Source: Rhodococcus sp. X156 (GTDB taxonomy: Bacteria; Actinomycetota; Actinomycetes; Mycobacteriales; Mycobacteriaceae). From it: 64,000 bases of DNA. A program made the position numbers and the translations under genes. Below the pieces are notes generated by a model. It was not told where the DNA came from. It saw nothing but the letters and a program-made list of their open reading frames with translations, and ran no database searches. Where the stretch lies: the NCBI RefSeq assembly GCF_004006015.1, contig NZ_CP034766.1:558001-622000 (forward strand), in the 5' to 3' direction. This document shows, one piece after another, positions 59,212 to 64,000 of the stretch. Numbering within the stretch: the stretch's first letter is position 1; each line of letters begins with the position of its first letter.

Positions 59212-60156
59212 GTGGACAGCGTTGTCGTTGACCGCATCCGGACGACCGAGGTGTCGCCGTCGGACCGGTTCGCCTACTGGGAGCGCTCGGTGAGCTCCAG
59301 CCTGCAGCCTGTGCTCATGCGTCCGCTGGGCGGGCACTCCACCGACTTCCGGGCTGAGGCGGTCAGCGCCCGCGCCAACGGCGCCACCATCATGAGCGGG
59401 GTGGTGGACCCCTACCGCTCCGAGGTCACCGCCGCGCAGGCCGGCCACCAGGATGCCACCCGCCTGCTGGTCACCCTGCCCAGCGACGGCCAGCTCTTCG
59501 TGGACGCCCGGGGCCAGCAGTCCTCCTACGGCCGGCACACCCTGCTGCTGCAGTCCGACGACGAGCCGATCGTCAAGACGCACGCCATCCGGGCGCCGAT
59601 GGTGCTGCTGTCGGTGAACTCTGCCGAGCTGTCCATCCCGATGACCACGCTGCGCGCCATGATGTTCCGCCCGCTGCGCGTCGATCCAGCGCTCAGCGCC
59701 GCCCTCACCGGGGCGGCGCGGGCCGCCCGGCAGAGCGTTGCGCCGCTGGACGCCACCGGCATGGGCCTGTACCTGAACGGCCTGGTCGAGATCTTGGTGC
59801 GCTCGGCGATCGGACGGCAGCCCGACCACAGCGGGACCGTCGCCGTGCGGCGGCAGCAGGCCAGGGACGTGGTACGTGCCCGGCTGGCCGACCCTGCGCT
59901 GTCCACCGCCACGGTCGCCGCAGAGCTGGGGATCTCGGTGCGCCGGCTGCAGCAGATCCTGGCTGGTGGCCCCTCGGTGGCCCAGCAGATCCGGGAGCTG
60001 CGCATCGCCAAGGCCGGCAAGATGCTGCGCGACCCGATGGCCCGCCGCATGACCATCGCGGAGATCGCGGAAGCCTGCGGCTACCGCGACCACGCGAACT
60101 TCTCCCGTTCCTTCCGTGCCAGCACCGGACACACCCCCCGGGAGTACCGGCACTGA
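59212..60156 (+). CDS. AraC-family transcriptional regulator
   Basis: A 314-residue regulator. The N-terminal part (SDRFAYWERSVSSS... HTLLLQSDDEPIV) fits the AraC_binding_2 type ligand domain. The C-terminal two-helix-turn-helix DNA-binding domain covers about residues 215-314 and ends MTIAEIAEACGYRDHANFSRSFRASTGHTPREYR, a standard AraC signature. GTG at 59212 follows a G-rich site. It probably controls the P450-ferredoxin-AKR genes just upstream; this is inference from position. Confidence 0.9.
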   Translation: MDSVVVDRIRTTEVSPSDRFAYWERSVSSSLQPVLMRPLGGHSTDFRAEAVSARANGATIMSGVVDPYRSEVTAAQAGHQDATRLLVTLPSDGQLFVDARGQQSSYGRHTLLLQSDDEPIVKTHAIRAPMVLLSVNSAELSIPMTTLRAMMFRPLRVDPALSAALTGAARAARQSVAPLDATGMGLYLNGLVEILVRSAIGRQPDHSGTVAVRRQQARDVVRARLADPALSTATVAAELGISVRRLQQILAGGPSVAQQIRELRIAKAGKMLRDPMARRMTIAEIAEACGYRDHANFSRSFRASTGHTPREYRH

Positions 60157-60350
60157 GGCTCGGCCCGGTAGGTCAAGGGAACTTTGCAATTCACGCAACG
60201 CAACTTGCTCGGCGTCAGCAGGCGCAGCCAAGATCGTCGCGAGCCGCGCCCGTGGGGCGGCTCCGGTGACCCTGCTGAAGAGGGGACAGCAGGGTTGCTG
60301 GTGGTACCGCTGGATCGGTGGCACCACTCGGCGGCGAATATCGTGAGGGC
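60157..60350. other. Intergenic region with two hairpins
   Basis: No gene is seen in these 194 bases. Two hairpins lie close together: 60241-60263 (GAGCCGC/GCGGCTC with an inner CCC/GGG and one bulged G) and 60269-60295 (ACCCTGCTG with its perfect complement, nine-base loop). They may terminate the AraC transcript or belong to a small RNA. Confidence 0.45.
60339..60344 (+). promoter_or_regulatory. Likely -10 of a leaderless transcript
   Basis: TATCGT (TAnnnT) ends seven bases before the ATG at 60351, placing the transcription start on the A of the start codon. This is the spacing seen for leaderless actinobacterial genes. Confidence 0.5.
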
Positions 60351-60683
60351 ATGAGCACCACCGACACCGTCGAGGGCCTCGAGTCCATGGTCGAGTGGTG
60401 CGTCCCCGGGTTCGTGGAGTCGGCGCGACGGGCACGGCTGCCCGGCACCTACCGCGGTGAGCGGTTCTGGCACGGCAAGCCGACCGTCGAGCGCCACAAG
60501 TTCTGGACGGTGTCCATCCCGTGCCTGACGACCGAGTCCGGCCGTGCGGTGGCCCGCGTGCACTTCGACGGGCGCTGGGACTGGGTGGTGCGGCCGAGCG
60601 AGGGCACGGTGCTGCCCACGGGGCTGGACCAGGTGCAGGCGGCCTTCGACGCCGCTCTGCGAGACGGCGCGGGCTCGCGCTAG
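60351..60683 (+). CDS. Conserved-looking hypothetical protein (110 residues)
   Basis: A soluble protein starting MSTTDTVEGLESMVEWCVPG. It contains RGERFWHGKPTVERHKFWTV and RVHFDGRWDWVVRPSEGTV, rich in Trp, His and Arg. No known family is recognised. A -10-like TATCGT in the right place for a leaderless mRNA, and a GAGGGC close to the ATG, support the start. Confidence 0.6.
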   Translation: MSTTDTVEGLESMVEWCVPGFVESARRARLPGTYRGERFWHGKPTVERHKFWTVSIPCLTTESGRAVARVHFDGRWDWVVRPSEGTVLPTGLDQVQAAFDAALRDGAGSR

Positions 60684-60696
60684 CTGCGGGGGTGGA

Positions 60697-60789
60697 TCAG
60701 CCGCGGATGGTCTGCACGAGCAGCACCAGCGTCAGGGCGACCACGACGAGCACTGTCAGCGCGACCACGATGAGACCGACGACGACCAT
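60697..60789 (-). CDS. Single-pass membrane microprotein (30 residues)
   Basis: The minus-strand ORF reads MVVVGLIVVALTVLVVVALT followed by LVLLVQTIRG. It is one long hydrophobic helix with a short basic end (TIRG). GGAGG lies seven bases before the ATG, an excellent ribosome site. No larger frame overlaps it. Small hydrophobic proteins of this size often act as regulators of membrane proteins; its partner is unknown. Confidence 0.6.
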   Translation of the reverse strand: MVVVGLIVVALTVLVVVALTLVLLVQTIRG

Positions 60790-60852
60790 GGCGAAACCTC
60801 CGTTGTGGGACTCGGTACCGGCCCCTATCGTCGCAGGCCCGTGCTCGGCCGT

Positions 60853-60894
60853 GCGCAGGAGGGTGGGCGCAGGAGAGTGGGCGCAGGAGGGTCA
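60853..60894. repeat. Three 14-bp tandem repeats over the end of the CBS gene
   Basis: Three units of GCGCAGGAGRGTGG follow one another, the last (GCGCAGGAGGGTCA) containing the CBS-protein stop codon (complement of TCA at 60892-60894). Most of the array is downstream of the gene. Confidence 0.75.
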
Positions 60895-61320
60895 GCCCTG
60901 GGAGATGTAGGCGGTCAGCTGCTCCCGGTCGTGCTCCAGCTCGGCGATGTGGCTCTTGACCACGTCACCGATGCTGACGATCCCGGCCAGTCGGCCCTGC
61001 ACCAGCACCGGCATGTGCCGGGCCCGCTGCTCGGTCATGGTCACCGAGACGCTGTCCAGGCTGTCCTCGGGGCAGCAGGTGTGCACCGGGCTGGTCATGA
61101 TGTCGGCCACCTGCTGCTCCAGCAGGGCCGGTCCGAGCCGCTCCAGCCGGCGAACCACGTCGCGCTCGGAGACGATCCCCACCACCTCGTCGGCCGCCAG
61201 CACCACCGCTGCCCCCACCTCGTGGGCGGCCAGCCGGCTCAGCAGCTCGGGCACCGGGGTGTCCGGTGCGACGGACACCACCTGGACGCCCTTGCTGTGC
61301 AACACGTCTGAGATCCGCAC
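60892..61320 (-). CDS. CBS-domain protein
   Basis: A 142-residue protein made of two CBS motifs (VSVAPDTPVPELLSRLAAHEVGAAVV ... GIVSERDVVRRL and DSLDSVSVTMTEQRARHMPVLV ... GIVSIGDVVK). Such stand-alone CBS pairs bind adenosine nucleotides. GTG at 61320 is chosen because GGGGAGG lies eight bases upstream; a GTG at 61365 would add 15 non-conserved residues. Function unknown; similar to hypoxic-response HRP1-like proteins by architecture only. Confidence 0.85.
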   Translation of the reverse strand: MRISDVLHSKGVQVVSVAPDTPVPELLSRLAAHEVGAAVVLAADEVVGIVSERDVVRRLERLGPALLEQQVADIMTSPVHTCCPEDSLDSVSVTMTEQRARHMPVLVQGRLAGIVSIGDVVKSHIAELEHDREQLTAYISQG

Positions 61321-61438
61321 GCTGGCCACCTCCCCGCCGCCTGGTGTGACACGGATCACTGCCACGGTGGGGCAAGGGTAGGCGCTCGGCGGGGCGGGGG
61401 GAAGGCCTCACCAGGGGCGCATGCGGTAGACAGTCCTC

Positions 61439-61645
61439 ATGACCTCTTCCGAGCAGAACACCCCGGAGCCTGACGACCAGCGGGCCACCCGCGCCGACCT
61501 GCTGCCCGAGGAGCAGGCGGCCGGCAGCGAGAACCCGGACGCCCAGGCCCAGGCCATCCTGGACGACTCCGAGCGCCGCACCGTCGACCCCGACCCGGAC
61601 GCCAGCAAGCAGTCGGGCCGACGCACCTCCGAGGAGGCCAGCTGA
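61439..61645 (+). CDS. Small disordered acidic protein (68 residues)
   Basis: MTSSEQNTPEPDDQRATRAD and onward: almost entirely polar and charged, with Asp/Glu/Ser/Pro enrichment and no hydrophobic core. It is probably intrinsically disordered. The ribosome site is poor; a TAGACA-like element lies just upstream. The function is not recognised. It converges on the CoxM-type gene with a 13-bp gap. Confidence 0.5.
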   Translation: MTSSEQNTPEPDDQRATRADLLPEEQAAGSENPDAQAQAILDDSERRTVDPDPDASKQSGRRTSEEAS

Positions 61646-61658
61646 GGCTGGCTCGCTC

Positions 61659-62470
61659 CTAGCCCGCGGCGGCGCTCTCCAGCGCTCGGCGGGTGAGCTC
61701 GCGGGCCAGGTGCCTGCGGTAGTCCTGGCTGGCGTGCATGTCCGCGGTCGGCGAGGTGCCCTCGTCGGCCAGCGCGGCCGCGTCGGCGATCGACGCACCG
61801 CCGGCCAGGGCCTGCTCGGTGGCCGTGGCGCGCAGCACCGTGGGGCCCATGTTGGCCAGCGCCACCCGGCCGTCCACGGCGGCCGCGGCGATGATCGGCC
61901 AGTCGTTGGCCCGGCGGGTGAACTTCTCGTAGCCCCACCCGAGGTGGCCGGTGCGCGGGACCCGCACCTCCACCAGCATCTCGTCCTCGCCGACGGCGGT
62001 CTCGAAGAACCCGCGGAAGAACTCCGTGGCCGCGACCGTGCGGGTGCCCTGTGGTCCCTGGACCACCAGCGTGCCGCCCAGGGCGAGCACCGCGGTGGGC
62101 AGGTCGGAGGCGGCGTCGCCGTGCACCAGCGAGCCGCCGAGGGTGCCGCGGGCGCGCACCTGTGGGTCGCCCACCTGCCCGGCGACGTGGGCCAGCAGCG
62201 GCACCTCCGCCTGGGCGACGGTGGAGGTGTGCAGCTCGTTGTCGCGGGTGAGCGCGCCGATGGCCACCTCGTCGGCCTCCACCCGCACGTAGCGCAGCTC
62301 GGCCAGCCCGCCGATGTCCACCAGCACCCCGGGCACCGCCATCCGCAGCTTCATCAGCGGCAGCAGCGAGTGCCCACCGGCCAGCAGCTTGGCCTCGTCG
62401 CCGTGCTGGGCGAGCAGGCTCAGCGCCTCCTCCACCGAGCCGGCCCGCACGTAGTCGAACTCGGCGGGGA

Positions 62471-62474
<4 letters not shown>
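61659..62474 (-). CDS. Molybdenum hydroxylase FAD subunit (CoxM/CutM type)
   Basis: A 271-residue FAD-binding subunit. Typical motifs are AKLLAGGHSLLPLMKLRMA (FAD site 1) and GTLGGSLVHGDAASDLP (FAD site 2). It accepts electrons from the Fe-S subunit. ATG at 62474 overlaps the stop of the Fe-S gene by 4 bp. Third gene of an L-S-M unit. It could belong to a CO dehydrogenase-like, xanthine dehydrogenase or other aldehyde/heterocycle oxidase. Confidence 0.9.
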
Positions 62475-62970
<496 letters not shown>

Positions 62971-62971
<1 letters not shown>

Positions 62972-64000
62972 CAGGATCCCTCTCCTGCTCGGAGCGCTTC
63001 CCACACCCGCATCGAGGTGGTCGGCATGTCGATGTGGCGCACGCCCAGGTGCGCCACGGCGTCGATCACCGCGTTCTGCACCGCCGGGGTGGAGCCGATG
63101 GTCCCGGACTCGCCGATGCCCTTGGCGCCCAGCGGGTTCACCGGCGTCGGTGTCTCCATGGAGAGCAGCTCGAAGCTGGGCACCTCGGTGGCGGAGACGA
63201 TGGGGTAGTCGGCGAAGGTGGAGGTCAGCGGGTTGCCGTCCTCGTCGTAGAGCACCTCCTCCAGCATCGCCTGGGCCGCGCCCTGGGCGATGCCGCCGTG
63301 CCGCTGACCCTCGGCCAGCAGCGGGTTGAGGATGCGGCCGGCGTCGTCGGCGGTGATCACCCGCTGCAGGGTGGGCTTGCCGGTGCCGGTGTCCACCTCC
63401 ACCACGGCCAGGTGGGCGCCGAAGGGGAAGGTGGTGGCTCCCGCGGTGAACGTGGTGTGCACCATCAGCCGCTCCTGCTCGGCCAGCGCCGCGAAGCTGA
63501 TGCCCACGTCGGTGCCGGCCACCTGCAGCCGGGCGTTGACCTGGTCGACCACCAGGTCGGCGGCGTCGGCCTCGAGCAGCTCGGCGGCGCGGGTGCGCGC
63601 CAGCTCCACCAGCTCCTCGGCGGCCTGGTTCACCGCCGCCCCGCCTTGTTGCAGGCTGCGCGAGGCCATCGTGCCGCCACCGACGGGGATGAGGTCGGTG
63701 TCGCCGTGCAGCACGGTGATCCGGTCCATCGGGATGCCCAGCCGCTCGCTGGCCAGCATGGCGTAGGAGGTGGCGTGGCCCTGCCCGTGCGGGGAGGTGC
63801 CGGTGAGGATGGTGGCGCTGCCGTCGGCGTGCACCTCGATCTCGGCGTCCTCGGCCGGTCCGTCCGGCCCCGCCCCGGTCACCTCGACGTACACCGCCAG
63901 GCCCAGGCCCAGCTGGTTGCGGTCGCCGCGGGCCCGGCGCTCGGCCTGCTCCTTGCGCAGCCCGTCGTAGTCGGCCGCGGACAGCACCAGCTCCAGCGCC
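62971..64000 (-). CDS. Molybdenum hydroxylase large subunit, C-terminal part (cut by window end)
   Basis: About 343 residues of the CoxL/CutL-type molybdopterin subunit are present; the frame is open to the last base, so the N-terminal half lies to the right. Visible are HADGSATILTGTSPHGQGHATSY, GDTDLIPVGGGTMASRSLQQGG and the active-site Glu region GAKGIGESGTIGSTPAVQNAV. The CO-dehydrogenase-specific AYxCSFR motif would be in the missing part, so CO oxidation cannot be judged. Confidence 0.9.

Overview
The window is very GC-rich (roughly 70% or more by eye), densely coded DNA from the chromosome of an actinomycete. Evidence for this is frequent GTG starts with AGGAGG-type ribosome sites, 4-bp start/stop overlaps, SepH, actinobacterial-type SerC, two citrate synthases, a CtpE-like P-type ATPase and a DUF2537 protein. 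The group spoU/trmH - DUF2537 - sepH - serC - citA - gltA2 - ctpE resembles the conserved Mycobacterium neighbourhood around Rv0881-Rv0908, so a relative of Mycobacteriales, Pseudonocardiales, Nakamurellales or Geodermatophilales is likely. The species cannot be named from sequence alone. I saw no rRNA, tRNA, insertion sequence, prophage or CRISPR array.

Layout. 1-13.8 kb is housekeeping: a universal stress protein (5' end cut), a GCS2-type ligase, TrmH methyltransferase, DUF2537, CtpE, SepH, SerC, citrate synthase 2, PdxH, an MFS exporter, GltA and an FKBP. 13.8-24.2 kb is metabolic: a ChoD-like GMC oxidoreductase, FmdB/FmdA, LutCBA, a lipoprotein, an ABC-2 exporter and an MDR reductase. 24.2-44.4 kb is the most interesting part. 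A complete monoderm-type type IV pilus locus (pilB, pilT, pilC, pilA, pilM, pilN, pilO, three minor pilins, pilD) is transcribed rightward. A divergent operon of pyruvoyl-dependent arginine decarboxylase, a GNAT-like protein and a membrane GGDEF-EAL enzyme runs leftward from the same 309-bp intergenic region. Two more GGDEF proteins lie just beyond the pilus genes. 44.4-55.7 kb holds gltD/gltB, an ABC-F ATPase, a DUF885 hydrolase, a tyrosine-type phosphatase and a coupled pair of unknown proteins. 55.7-64 kb is catabolic: an enoyl-CoA hydratase/isomerase, P450 + ferredoxin + aldo/keto reductase + AraC regulator, a CBS protein, and the right-hand part of a molybdenum hydroxylase (CoxL/S/M type) that runs off the window.

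How the parts may work together. The pilus genes give assembly and retraction ATPases, platform, major pilin and prepilin peptidase. Two large minor pilins carry Ig-like and ricin-type (beta-trefoil) modules and look like adhesive tip components. Three c-di-GMP enzymes and an agmatine-producing decarboxylase beside them suggest, as an inference only, a module in which arginine/polyamine metabolism and c-di-GMP control surface attachment. A KstR-like operator stands before a 3-ketosteroid-dehydrogenase-like flavoprotein at 40.7 kb. Together with the ChoD-like enzyme and the P450 cluster this hints at steroid or terpenoid catabolism elsewhere in the genome.
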